This document shows, piece by piece, positions 1 through 9,307 of a stretch of 9,323 nucleotides of DNA. A program made the translations under genes and the position numbers. The DNA lies in NCBI GenBank assembly GCA_900766395.1, contig CAAFWB010000034.1:1-9323 (forward strand). Reading direction: 5' to 3'. The stretch comes from Clostridia bacterium. GTDB lineage: Bacteria; Bacillota; Clostridia; Christensenellales; UBA1242. Within the stretch, counting starts at the first letter, position 1. Every line of letters begins with the position of its first letter. Under the pieces are notes generated by a model. It was not told the DNA's origin and searched no databases. It saw only the letters and a list, made by a program, of their open reading frames with translations.

Positions 1-869
1 CCTGAAACATCTTGGCCATCAAATTTGAATTTAACGACTCCAGACTTTTCTTCCGTTTGATAAATTGCGTATCCATTTATTGTTATATCGGCACTTTCGG
101 TGTCTTTGATCATAAAATATTTATTATAATCAGAATTTAAAATCAAGTTGTTATAAACGAATTGAAGTCTTGGAACACCGCCAACATATCCATATGAGTC
201 TTGTGATGTAATATCAAATGGTTTGATTGGTGTATCTGTGCCGTCAATAGGCAAAATTTCAGTCCCATCTTTATCAAGATGCGTTGGATCAATTTCAACA
301 CGGGTTGAAATAACTGGGTTTTTGCAAACAGTGAGTATATATTGTCCAAATATATAAGGGTAACCGTCGGCTGTTGCTTGAACACTGATAACAACTTCCG
401 CTTCGGACACTGTGACATCACTCATATCAAAGTTGAATTCGCATTCATTATTGACTGTCAAATTGTTTGTTAAAATGTTTTTTCCATTTTCGTCTTGACC
501 ATCAATGATGATGTTTTGACTAGAAGAAGCAATGTAAGAAATGTCAATATTTGGCATGTAAAACTCACCAATTATGTTTCCTTTTTCATCTTTTATTGTT
601 GATTTATTGTTTGAATATTCTGCCGTATATTGTGTTCCATTAATCAGCAAAATTTCTTTCGTTTTAATTTCTGCAGTTGCTGGAGCATTTTGGAATGTTC
701 CATAGGCATATTTTGTGACAACCATTCTTGGACTATCAACAACGGACAAATTGGATTTTTTCGTCACGTCAAACTTACCCGCCCCCGCATAGAAATATTC
801 GGTTGTTAGCTTATTTTGGATAAAGTGGCCATTTTCATCTTTGGTGCTTGTCGAAATTGTTGGATATGT
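1..869 (-). other. Downstream Ig-like modules, continuing past the window
   Basis: Residues about 2819-3107 are beta-rich and probably make two to three more modules. Visible strands include LTTEYFYAGAGKFDVT, EILLINGTQYTAEYS, ISYIASSSQNIIIDG, VVISVQATADGYPYIF and QYILTVCKNPVIS. A boundary-like strand with Pro (CKNPVISTRVEIDP) falls near 301-330. The frame is open to the window edge, so the C terminus, including any LPXTG, SLH or transmembrane anchor, is not visible. Confidence 0.5.
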
Positions 870-3800
870 AATTTTTGCGTCAACACTTGGTTTGACTGAT
901 AATGAATAGTAAGCAAAAGCAACTTCTTTTGGAGTTGTTGCTCCATTTTCACCTGTTACTCTTCCACGAAGAACTGCAAAACGGAACTTAACAATTGATT
1001 CAACTGAAGTATGTTTGCCTTTAACAACCAACTCTCCTGTTTGCTTGTCAAAACTTACAATTTCAATTGCGGAACCATTGCTCTCAATCTTATATGAATA
1101 TGTGAACACTGGAGTAACTGTGATGTTAAGACGCTTTTTGGTTATCACAGAAGGATTTTCTTCTCCTGTTTCTCCTTCGCCTGATCCTTCTCCCGTCTCT
1201 TCGCCAGTCTGTTCGCCTTCTTGGGTTGGATCTTGTTTTGTTTCCTCAGTATATTCTTCAACTGTTCCAACAACATCATAAAGGTTTTTGTTGATAACCA
1301 ACTCAAATTTGTCGAGTTCTTCCAACGAATTGTCAGAGGCTATGAGTGAATAAGATTTATCTTCATTTTGAGATATCACATATTCATAAGAGACATCGTT
1401 CGTTGAATCAGTAACAATAAGTGAAACTGTTGTGATTTCGCCGTCTTTCTTGAATCTGAAGACATTGCTTGAAATAACGCTGCCATCGTTGAATGTCAAA
1501 ACACCTTTTAGGTATGAAAGTGCTTTTAATTTATAAAGAGCATCAACAAGTTCTTGGTCATCAACACTTTCGTCTTTCGCCTTGTCTCCAACATATTCAG
1601 TTTGCAACTCGGCTGGAGTTTTCTCAACGTTGAAAACATCTTCGCCGTTGCCCATCTTAATGGTTTTTTCTTGTCCACTTGCAATCATACCACCATCAAT
1701 TGGATCACTTGGACTTGTTGCCCCTTCGTGTCCTCCAATGATGTTGACGGCGGATTGCTCATTGAGGTCAACAACAAATGTATAACCACCCTCAATCAAA
1801 TTTCCTTCGGCATCTCTTATTCCATTAATTGTTATTTTGATTTTTTTGTTGTCACCCAAATTAACAATTGTAATGGTTTTTCCAGTTGCCTCCATTGTTT
1901 GACCGTTTTCGTTTTCATAGCTTGCGTTGTAATCCCAATTTTCAAAATTGAAATCATTTCCTTCGATCTTATCTTTGTAGACAACATCAGAGTCGTCCTC
2001 ATTGTCACCAGTCTTTTCGGCTTTATATGTTTTTTCGCCTTCTTCAATGTCTGAATTTTTTGGTTGCAAAACAAGATCTTTTAGTCCTTCAAAGTAGTTG
2101 ATAACAATTCCTTCTCCCACAGGAGTTGTATAAACACCTCTAGAAGTCTCATAATCAACAACAAATTCAATGCCGTCAAACGAGAATTTAATTTTCTCTT
2201 CTTTCATATCGTTTATATTGTTTATCATTTTCAAAACAATATCTGTTCCATCTGCTTCAACCAAAAGGCCATTTTCAAACAAATATTTATTGCCGGTCAT
2301 TTTTGCATTTTGAGTAATATATGTAACCTCTTCTTTTTGATTAACAACTTTTGTAAGTATTGTTGTTAGTTGCCCTTCAGAAACATTGAAACTAATTGAA
2401 GAAACCACATTTTCATTCTCGTCTTTGTTTTCGATCACATAGTTTTGATTTTGTGGCTTTGTTTCATAAATTTTTAGCTTTTGTCCAGATTTATCCCCAT
2501 CATAATCTTCAAGGTAAATATGAATATTTAATATAGCATATTTATTATGATAAAGCGTGATTGTGTTTAATGAATCTTTCCCAAGTTCCACCAACTCTGT
2601 TGCAGTTTTAAGTTTTGACGATGCACCAAAAGTGAAGTTACCCTGATCAATTAATGCCATATTTTCTTCTGCATCGTTTTTCCAAAGTACCATAAAGTTG
2701 TTGTTTACCAAATTGTCTTTGTAATCACCAATTGCATCCTGAAGTATTTTGTCAATATTTGCATTTTCCAAACCATCTTTCAAATATTTTGCAGTTGACA
2801 TTGGAAGAGCCCAAATTGAATTCCCAACATTAACAACTGAAGAGATATCTTTTGTTGCCTTATAATCGTTTAAAGTTACATCGATTTTTTGAAGGTTTCC
2901 CACTCCATGAATGGTTTTTTTGTCATATTCTTCATTAACGATATAGAAAGTTGCGGTGTGTTTTGCTTGTTTTGTTGTAAGAATTAAGTTAATTGTTTTT
3001 TGCCTACCAAAATAATATTTGAACGAGCCATCTTCTTGTCCAACCGAACTTAATCCAGATCCAGCGAATTCAACATCACAATCAGCAAGAAGTGCATCCC
3101 AATTTGCATATCCCAAAATTGTTTTTGCCTGTTCGCCAAATAATGCTTTTGCAAGAGCAAGATATCCTTCGGCGTTAATTTCAAGAGGTTTAACCTCAAA
3201 CTCTCCTGTTTGAGTTCCCAATGCTCTTGGCAAATTCAAAGTGTATGACAATGTAACAGTTTGTTCTGTCGCACCCGCGATTGCAATTCCATTTTCGACA
3301 AATGCAACTGTTCCAGACGTTGTTGACAGTGAAATGATTGCACTTTTAAATTCTTCAAATGAAGCAAAGCCAAGATTCTCATAAACGGGTTGCAACTCTG
3401 TTTCACTTACAGTTTTTCCATATGTGGTTGGTTGTTCTTCGCCAGCATCTGGGTCTTTTGCTTCTTCAAGAAGTTCAACCGGCAAATCTCCGTTTGTTTG
3501 TTCTTCATAAACAAACTTTGCTGTGAAAGAATGTTTTTGTAGGGTTGTTTTTATCACTTCGCCATCGAGCGTCCAAACACCATCTTCACTTTTCTGAAGT
3601 CTGCCTTGTAAGGTGTAAACATATTTTTTGCCTTCATCGCTTCCATCAATTTCTTCAAAACTTCCAAAACTTGCAAGCGATTGAATTTGTTCTTCTGTGA
3701 AACCACGGATATCCGTGATATCTTCCGTGCCGAGAGCAAACCAGCAGTCATGTGTTTCACCAAGCGTAATTTTGTCAGTACACTTCTCACATTTTTGTTT

Positions 3801-6800
3801 GAAGACAAGTGTGACTGTTGAACCAAATGCGACATTCGTGATATTGCCGTTCTCGTCAAATCCAACAGCCTTGTCGTCATTAATATTTTCACTCAAATCA
3901 ATTGAAACTCTTTGTGCATCAAGTGCGTTTTTCAAATCATTATAATCATTGAATACATTTTCGCCAAAGAAAGCATTTTTCCAATCTGAGTATTTAATTG
4001 TTGTTGTCAAATTAACTTTATTAACATTTTGATAACGAAGTTTTGCATCAACAGTAATTTTTCCCCATGGTGAACCAACGAGTTTTGAAATTAAACCTGT
4101 GCCTTCATTAATTGAAATATTTTCATAATCTGATTCACCTAAAACATAAACATATTCTGTCCAACCATCGTGAACCTTTTTGATATCTGGGTCAAATGCA
4201 ATATCGCCATCTTTTCCCATCGCATCAAAATATTTCTTTCCTTCAATATCTGGTGACTCAATTTGATAGTTAATGTCATCAGAACCCGCTGAAATGTGTA
4301 TTGTTTTGTTGTTGTCAGATTCTGAAGTTAATGTTGCAACTGTTGGAATGATTGTGAGTCGTCCAACAACATATTTTGCTGTTGTGTCTTTGATTACGAT
4401 TGTGATTGGAGTGAAAATTCCTTTGTCAAGTTTAATTTTCCAAGTCGCTTTTTGATTTCCTTCAGCATCGGATTCTTGAACAAAATTAACTGGTTCAAGT
4501 TCTTCGCCGCCCTTGTCAACAAAGAATGTGAATAACCCATCAACATAACTTGCGTCATCAAGTTTCAACACGTTTTCAGATTTTCCTTCTTGTGTATAGA
4601 AAATCACTTTGCTCAAATCAATTGAGTCTTCATTTCTAGCAAGCATATATCTGATTTTTGGAACATTTGCGACTCCATCTTTGTTTGCAGCAATTCCATC
4701 ATAATTAATTGTGTAGAAGCGTGTGAAATAATGTTTTTCTGCGTCAACAAGAATATATTCGTCGTCATTGTGGTTTTCGTCAACAAGTGCAGTATATTGA
4801 ACATTATTATGCGAAACACGAAGAATTGAAACTTTGAGATTGGTGCTTTTTGTTCCATTTTCTTCAACTTCAACTTCGTCAACTTTGTAACGAACATATC
4901 CATTTACATAGGCATAAACATATGTCGTGCAAGATGCAACATTCTCCAAAGTTGTGCCATATGGTTCAATTTCTGTTGTCGATAAATTGTTTTCGTAAAC
5001 AACAGAGTTAAAAAGAACATAGTCACGCGTGTCATTACCGCTGCTGAATTTGAGATGTGGAATGATAACAAAAGGTAAAGGTTCGAGAGTTTTTTCGTCA
5101 TAACTGATTTCATATGTAACTTTTTGCTCGTCAGTTGTGGATTGAAGAGGAATATCAAAATATTTGTCATCTCTGATTCTGATAACACTGCCGTTAAATC
5201 TGATGTATTTGCCTTCGTAGTCTGTCAAAACATCATATTTTGCTTCTTCTCCAAGATAGAATTTACCACCCCAAGTGTTAAAAAGATTTTCAGCATAAAC
5301 TTTTATGTTATCAAGCATCACATATTGCTTATATTGTTTTGAAATATCTTTAATTGAATATCCACCAACATTAACAAACAATTTGTTTGCATTCGTTTCG
5401 CCAATCGTCACTCCATTGAGATAATTTTTCACATACAGTCTTGTTGAAATTTCTTTCATGCTGTAGTTGTTTGTCGATTGAGCAGTATTGAAGAAATCAA
5501 TATTTTTGCCAATATCATACACCCCATTGGAGCCAATTGTTGTTGATTTCACTTCATGATCAATTGTGCACTTGAGAATAAGATTAAATCTTGAGATCTC
5601 GCCTGCTGCGTTATAAATAACAACAGTAGTTTCAACATCGTTAACAAGAGTTGAAATTCTGATAAACCCGTTGTTTAGTTCAATAAATTGACTATAATCT
5701 GTTCCAAGTTTCTCATGAATAATCAAATAGAATTTATAAGCATTTGGAGAAACAACTTGTTCTGGGTTTTCATCAATTTTGACAAGCACTGACTCGTTGA
5801 GGTTGATTTCACTTTGTCCATTTGATGCAACAGAGAAATCATCAGATGTAATTCTTTGATTTTTGTAATATGTCTTGTAAGAAACTGGCTTGTCGCCAAC
5901 CCTCAAACGATAGAAAGCTTCTGCACCACTTGTGGTGAATGCTCTGATTGTGACATAAATTGTTTCTGTTGCTTGTCCACGGTTAATAAGCAAATTGACA
6001 TTTTGAAGAACACCATCGGTTGTTGATTTTTCATTAATTACCGCATAATTTGAAACCTGTTCTGTTGGAATAACTGTTTTTCCAATTCCAACGCTTGCAA
6101 TTTCAAAATGTAAATCTTTGTATTCAAGAGGAATAAGAACGCCATCTTTTTCACGAACAACAACAAAACGTCTTGCATAGGTCTTGCCATTTGTTGTTTC
6201 AAATAACTTTTCAAGCAGATTTTTGTTTGGAGTCAAATTCGCATCAAATTCTTCAAGCAAATCCAAAGAAATTTGATTTTTTGAGCCAAAATACAAGTAT
6301 TCATACGCATTTTCAACATTATATTCTTCGTTATACTCAACATATGGATAGAACACTTTTATTTGTTGATTTGCTGTGATTTTTATTCTGTAAACAAACT
6401 CAAACGATTCTTCAAATTCAGCGCCGCATTTAACTTTGACATAGACCATTTGATCTTTTCCAACAGAATTTGCTGTAATTGTGAGGTTTTGATCGTCATA
6501 ATTTACATAATTGTTTGTTGAACCATCTGCATTTACAACGCTTACTAGCGCACCTCTTTCCTCAAGTCCGTCAACGAGAATTTTTGATTTCAAATCAATA
6601 ACTTCTTCACTACCCGCCTCAAGCGTGTCATAGAACGAATCTGATTCAATGACTTGTTTTAGGTCAACATTCCTATAAGTTTCTTCGCTTTCGGCATTTT
6701 CAATGCCTGCATAAGCAACAAATGGATATTTTATTGGCAAAATAAGAATTGGAAGTTCTGTCACACCATTGTTGTTTTCGATGCGAAGTTTTTCTGTTGA

Positions 6801-9307
6801 TATAATTTTTGTGTAGAGTCTATCAAGTTTTTCAATTTGATTTCCTCTAATTCTCAAATATTGTTCGCTGGTTGCATTAATGATTGTGTAGACGACACCC
6901 TCTGCTTGAGTCAAAGCAATGGAGTTATCTCCGCTTGCAATGAATGGAACATAAAGTTTTCCGCCATACAAAACTTTTGCGTCAAGCAAAACGCTTTCAT
7001 CAAAGAATGGCTTGAAGAAAAGACTTATTGGCGCGAGAACATAGCCGTCATATGTAATTCTGATTTCAACATAACCGCCTTCAACTGCGCGGAAAGATGC
7101 AGGGAGTGTGAAAACGCCTGAATTTGAAGACAATGCAACCCACTCGCCGTTGATTTTTGCCTCAAGTGCTGCATGCTCTGAAATTATGTTTGAGCCCAAA
7201 ATTCTTTCAAGTTTTATAAGTCCATTTGAGTTATCTTTTGCGTCATAAACAACCGTTTCGCCACTGATATAACTTGCAGGATTTTCTTCTGTTCCAACAT
7301 TAGACACAAGTGATGCCTTGATGTTTGGGAAAACAAGGAATTTCATTGTATAAACGAACGCATACTCGTCGTTTTCTGAGAAGTTTTTCTTGAAAACGAT
7401 TGTTTTTTCTGTCATTTGACTTACTGCATCAAAACAAACGGTCAAAATTCCATTGTTATAAGAAATGTTTTGCACACCCCCATTTTTTGGAAGCTCAAAA
7501 TCGTCAACTGAAACAGAAATATTTGTCAAAGTTGGTTGTTCTTGAGTGAGAACAAACGAAATTTCTCTTGAATTTTCTGCATAAACTCTTGTTCCACGCT
7601 CTGTTGGAGGAGTTTCTCCGCGTGCAACAAAATCAGCATCATCCAATCCTTGGTCGTTGAAAGCATATGTGCTCGAAGCTGTTATATTGCTTACAATTCT
7701 GATTGGAATGATTTTTGTGAAGCCAAAATCAGATGTGATATAAAGTTGCAAACTTGCGTCGCGTCCAAGTGTGCTAACAATTCTCAAAGTGTCGTCAGCG
7801 AATGCGAATTTGTTTGCGTTTTCAATTGGAACATTATATTCCAAAAGATTATTGAGGTCAATTTCCCCGGCCTTTGCATCAAAGTATGAACGGAAATTGA
7901 TTTGATTGCCTTGATAGCCATCTATTGTTATTTCGGTGTCATTTGGAGTAAGTGTAATTTGAAGAGAAGCCAAAACTCTGAAATAAATGCTTGTTGAAAG
8001 ACCTGATCCATCTGCTGCGGTTGCAGTGATGACAACATCTTCGTCCTCTGTTGAACCAAGAATTGAAAGTTTTGCTCCTTCCAATGAATCTTCGATTGCG
8101 ATTACTGCTGGTTTGCTTGAAGACAATGTGTAATTTCTATTGAGGGCTTCGTCATTGATTGTAACTTTTGACAAGTCTTCAAGAATGAGATTTTGTCCGT
8201 TGAGCGTGATTCCATATTCAATGTTTGTTGCGACATTATCTGATCCAGCATTGAATTTGATTTCAACTTGAATTGGATTTTCGGCTGAATTTCTTGGATA
8301 TGCATCTTTTACTGCGTCAAATACGATTTCTTGAGCAAATCCATTAAGGACTTTGATTTGAACTTTGTTTCCGTTGTTTGAAACAAATTTGTCAAGTCTG
8401 TGGTCAAGGTCATATGTGATTTTGCATTCAAGAGTTGGTTGATCATTGTTTGGAAGCGAGTTAACACTAACTTGGAAATCAATGCGTTTTTCGGCAACAT
8501 CAATCGTGTAGTCGCCAGTCAAAGAAAGAATGTTTGATTTTTGACCACCAAGCAAGAAATCAATTGAAATTTTGCCATCAGCATAATCTCTTTCAAAAAT
8601 TTCAACGTCACTAACAAACAAACTGAGTGTAAACACTTTTTCGTCTTGTTGACGAACATGGAAAATATAGTCGCGAGTGTTTTCATCTGTGTTTTTGTTG
8701 TAATCTTTTCCATCTTCTTGCTCGTTTACAGCCATGCTTGCATCAAGTTGTTTAAGACTCTTCACAACATTGATTGTGTTTGTGTTTGAAAAACTTTCGA
8801 ACAAGTATTCACCAAATTGAATTTTTGGATTTCCCATATAGTCCGAAACAACAGTTGCAAAGAAAATTCTGAAACTTCCAACATCTTTTGCAGTCAAAAT
8901 TCCGTTTGGAATTTCAAAAACCTCATATTGATATGAACTATCTGGAACTGCGAAACTTCCAGAATAAAGTGAACAATTGATGATGTTTGAAAGGTTTAAT
9001 CCTTCTGTTGAATAAGCAAAGAAACGAACAACTTTGTATGTTGCGTTTGGGTTTTTGATATCAACATAGTCTGCGAGGTTGATTGTTGGATAATATTTTT
9101 CTGCTGCTGTTTCTCCATCGAGAACAACCAATGTTTTGATTGCTGGAAGTGTGTTTTTCCATGCAACGTCAGAAGAAATTGGGTCTGAAACCAAAATATT
9201 TGCAAAATCAATATCAAAATTGATTACTGTTGGGATAGAAGACGAAGAAGAATAATATTCATACGAAAGATTTGCAACAATTTTGAATTTCCCAGTTTCG
9301 CTTGCAA
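1..9307 (-). CDS. Giant repetitive Ig-like surface/secreted protein (internal fragment)
   Basis: One reading frame is open across the whole window on the minus strand. It has about 3,101 complete codons (roughly 340 kDa) with no stop, start or terminus. The frame is real: the translation has coherent beta-strand alternation, conserved module motifs and consistent codon use (AAA, GAA, GTT, ACA, CCA favoured), and other frames are short. The protein is a chain of diverged Ig-like modules, some resembling BIG2, plus a middle block with helix-containing repeats and acidic linkers. Such architecture is known from bacterial adhesins and stalk-like envelope proteins, so an extracellular structural or adhesive role is inferred. 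I see no catalytic motif and no long hydrophobic transmembrane segment inside the window. The signal peptide (beyond 9307) and any wall anchor (before position 1) are outside it, so export is unproven. No specific family name can be given. The frame stays open through the adapter at 9308-9323, which is not part of the gene. Confidence is high for the CDS and moderate for the surface role. Confidence 0.93.
870..1100 (-). other. BIG2-like Ig domain after the acidic linker
   Basis: Residues about 2742-2818 show YSYKIESNGSAIEIVSFD, then KQTGELVVKGKHTS, then a strand KFRFAVLRG, and a closing strand YYSLSVKPSV. The sequence 'S..SAIEIV...TGEL.V' corresponds to the 'S..P.VA.V...G.V.A' core of BIG2 domains. 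It lies directly downstream of the Glu/Gly-rich hinge, showing that the Ig-like architecture resumes there. The RVTGENGATTPKEVAFA loop is longer than usual. Confidence 0.55.
1152..1262 (-). other. Glu/Gly/Thr-rich low-complexity linker
   Basis: Residues about 2688-2724 include 13 Glu, 7 Gly and 6 Thr in 37 positions, with one Lys and few hydrophobics (for example GEGSGEGETGEE). On the plus strand this gives a pyrimidine-rich tract of TCTCC/TTCGCC words that is more GC-rich than its surroundings. It is most likely a flexible, strongly acidic hinge between the middle block and the following Ig-like modules. Similar linkers in surface proteins can bind divalent cations, but nothing here shows that directly. 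Confidence 0.7.
1371..1556 (-). repeat. Possible fifth copy of the helix-plus-hairpin repeat
   Basis: Residues about 2590-2651 begin with a helix (QELVDALYKLKAL). This is followed by GVLTFNDGSVISS, a strand FRFKKDGEITTVSLIV and an aromatic strand VSYEYVIS. Order and length (about 62 residues) match the four repeats at 2937-3986, with TTVSL in place of TVTL. It is separated from them by more than 450 residues. The assignment is a by-eye alignment and is less secure than for the tandem copies. Confidence 0.4.
1983..2054 (-). other. Acidic Glu/Asp/Lys linker
   Basis: Residues about 2424-2447 run from SDIEEGEKTYK to GDNEDDSDV, with 12 acidic residues in 24 interspersed with Lys. The stretch is likely disordered and exposed. 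It separates the AT-rich middle segment from the module around 1800-1980. Confidence 0.5.
2060..2936 (-). other. Middle block, unassigned helical and beta segments
   Basis: This is part of the same protein, residues about 2130-2422. It begins with beta-rich sequence (IDVTLNDYKATKD) and then a predicted helical stretch near 2690-2800 (YLKDGLENANIDKILQDAI). More beta-rich sequence follows, with repeated [TI]-x-[TI]-x-L patterns (NTITLYHNKYAILNI near 2560; LLVEADGTDIVLKM near 2250). The stretch near 2521-2580 is conspicuously AT-rich (13 G+C of 60). I could not assign a family. It may hold one or two further diverged copies of the preceding repeat. Confidence 0.4.
3423..3491 (-). other. Acidic, Pro-containing linker
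   Basis: Residues about 1945-1967 (from NGDLPVELLEEAK to GEEQPTT) are rich in Glu/Asp with two Lys-free stretches and several Pro. The linker separates the second and third middle-block repeats. It is probably an extended or partly helical spacer and has no recognisable function beyond that. Confidence 0.5.
3744..3791 (-). other. CxxC-x9-HxC cluster, possible metal site
   Basis: Three of the twelve Cys in the fragment fall within 16 residues: C1845, C1848 and C1860, with H1858 between the last two (CEKC, then HDC). C-x2-C-x9-H-x-C is a plausible four-ligand zinc site, or a disulfide-capable loop in an exported protein. It sits at the end of the first of the four middle-block repeats, in the place where the sister copies have an ordinary terminal strand, so it looks like an insertion in one copy. 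Metal binding is inferred, not shown. Confidence 0.45.
4032..4163 (-). other. BIG2-like Ig domain at the start of the middle block
   Basis: Residues about 1721-1764 read WTEYVYVLGE, then ISINEGTGLISKLVG, then GKITVDAKLRY. The order strand, 'I..N.GTGLI', small loop, 'G.ITV.A' is typical of the second half of BIG2-like domains. It lies just downstream of the array of Pro-bounded modules and immediately before the helix-containing repeats, so it marks a change in architecture. The domain call is inferred from motif order only. Confidence 0.5.
7965..8132 (-). other. BIG2-like Ig domain
   Basis: Residues about 398-453 follow the order expected of bacterial Ig-like group 2 domains. A strand with YTLSSSKPAV is followed by IAIED (the usual 'S..P.VA.V' position), then a turn, then DVVITATAADGSG (the usual 'G...ITATA.DG' strand), and a closing strand with YFRVLA. 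This is the clearest single-domain match in the N-terminal array. BIG2 domains occur in intimin/invasin-type adhesins and many Bacillota surface proteins. Here it supports the structural reading of the whole array. The match is by eye. Confidence 0.6.
9237..9251 (-). other. Penta-serine run
   Basis: Residues 25-29 of the translation are five consecutive Ser (TCT, TCT, TCG, TCT, TCT), preceded by YEYY and followed by IPT. It is most simply a flexible loop between strands of the first visible module. The near-uniform TCT codons make a short purine-rich tract (GAAGACGAAGAAG) on the plus strand. Confidence 0.6.

Larger units (their letters stand above)
2937..3986 (-). repeat. Four degenerate repeats of about 90-100 residues (helix plus beta hairpin)
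   Basis: Four successive segments share a plan. A short amphipathic helix with an aromatic start is followed by a beta strand, a Gly-containing turn and a strand with T-[VI]-x-L or similar. The last strand is usually aromatic-rich. The copies begin near 3986 (DWKNAFFG, then NDLKNAL; core TVTLVF), 3695 (EEQIQSLASF; core KTTLQKHSF), 3377 (SFEEFKSAI; core TVTLSYTL) and 3119 (NWDALLADC; core TINLIL). Start-to-start spacings are 291, 318 and 258 bp. The first and third are most alike, sharing V-x-F-x-ENG and TVTL at matching positions. The second is the weakest. They resemble bacterial beta-sandwich repeats carrying a helical insertion. I do not recognise a named family. Confidence 0.5.
4380..9307 (-). 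repeat. Array of diverged Ig-like modules, about 110 residues each
   Basis: This is the N-terminal side of the fragment, residues about 6-1650. Module boundaries recur as a hydrophobic strand, then Pro, then another hydrophobic strand: LVFPNIKASL (near 7337), LFFKPFF (near 7022), LILPIKYPF (near 6746), KVFYPYVEY (near 6359), VIIPHLKF (near 5069) and TIIPTVATL (near 4355). An I-[DNS]-[LF] motif usually follows some tens of residues later: INL at 9075-9083, IDL at 7854-7862, VDL at 6660-6668, IDL at 6591-6599, ISL at 6264-6272, INL at 5799-5807, IDF at 5493-5501 and IDL at 4614-4622. Between them lie beta-rich segments with Gly/Asn turns. Spacing between successive boundary strands is about 240-450 bp, averaging near 325. 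The copies are too diverged for DNA-level repeats to be evident. The Ig-like assignment comes from pattern and strand layout, not from a profile search. Confidence 0.6.

Noticed and set aside
143..421. Minus-strand open frame of 92 codons in another phase, one of several similar ones (for example 4613-4903, 4904-5188 and 8996-9217)
   Set aside because: These overlap the giant frame in the neighbouring phase. They have biased, low-information Thr/Gln/Lys/Leu composition and no domain pattern, so they are shadow frames.
1152..1262. Pyrimidine-rich plus-strand tract considered as a repeat array or regulatory element
   Set aside because: It is fully explained as codons of the Glu/Gly/Thr-rich linker on the minus strand.
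1554..2054. Plus-strand open frame of 166 codons, Phe/Cys/Ile-rich, resembling a membrane protein
   Set aside because: It is antisense to the giant gene. Its hydrophobicity is the expected complement of Lys/Asn/Glu/Thr-rich codons on the other strand.
2905..2925. Run of seven T on the plus strand (seven A in the coding strand), considered as a slippage or phase-variation site
   Set aside because: The frame is intact through it and it encodes Lys-Lys. Seven A is ordinary in an AT-rich gene, and no alternative frame downstream is open for long.
3704..3717. Perfect 14-bp palindrome CACGGATATCCGTG, with a nearby partial direct repeat (GATATC...CCGTG) up to about 3729
   Set aside because: It lies inside the coding frame and encodes the alternating D-I-T-D-I segment, which explains the repetition. 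There is no intergenic context for an operator or a recombination site.
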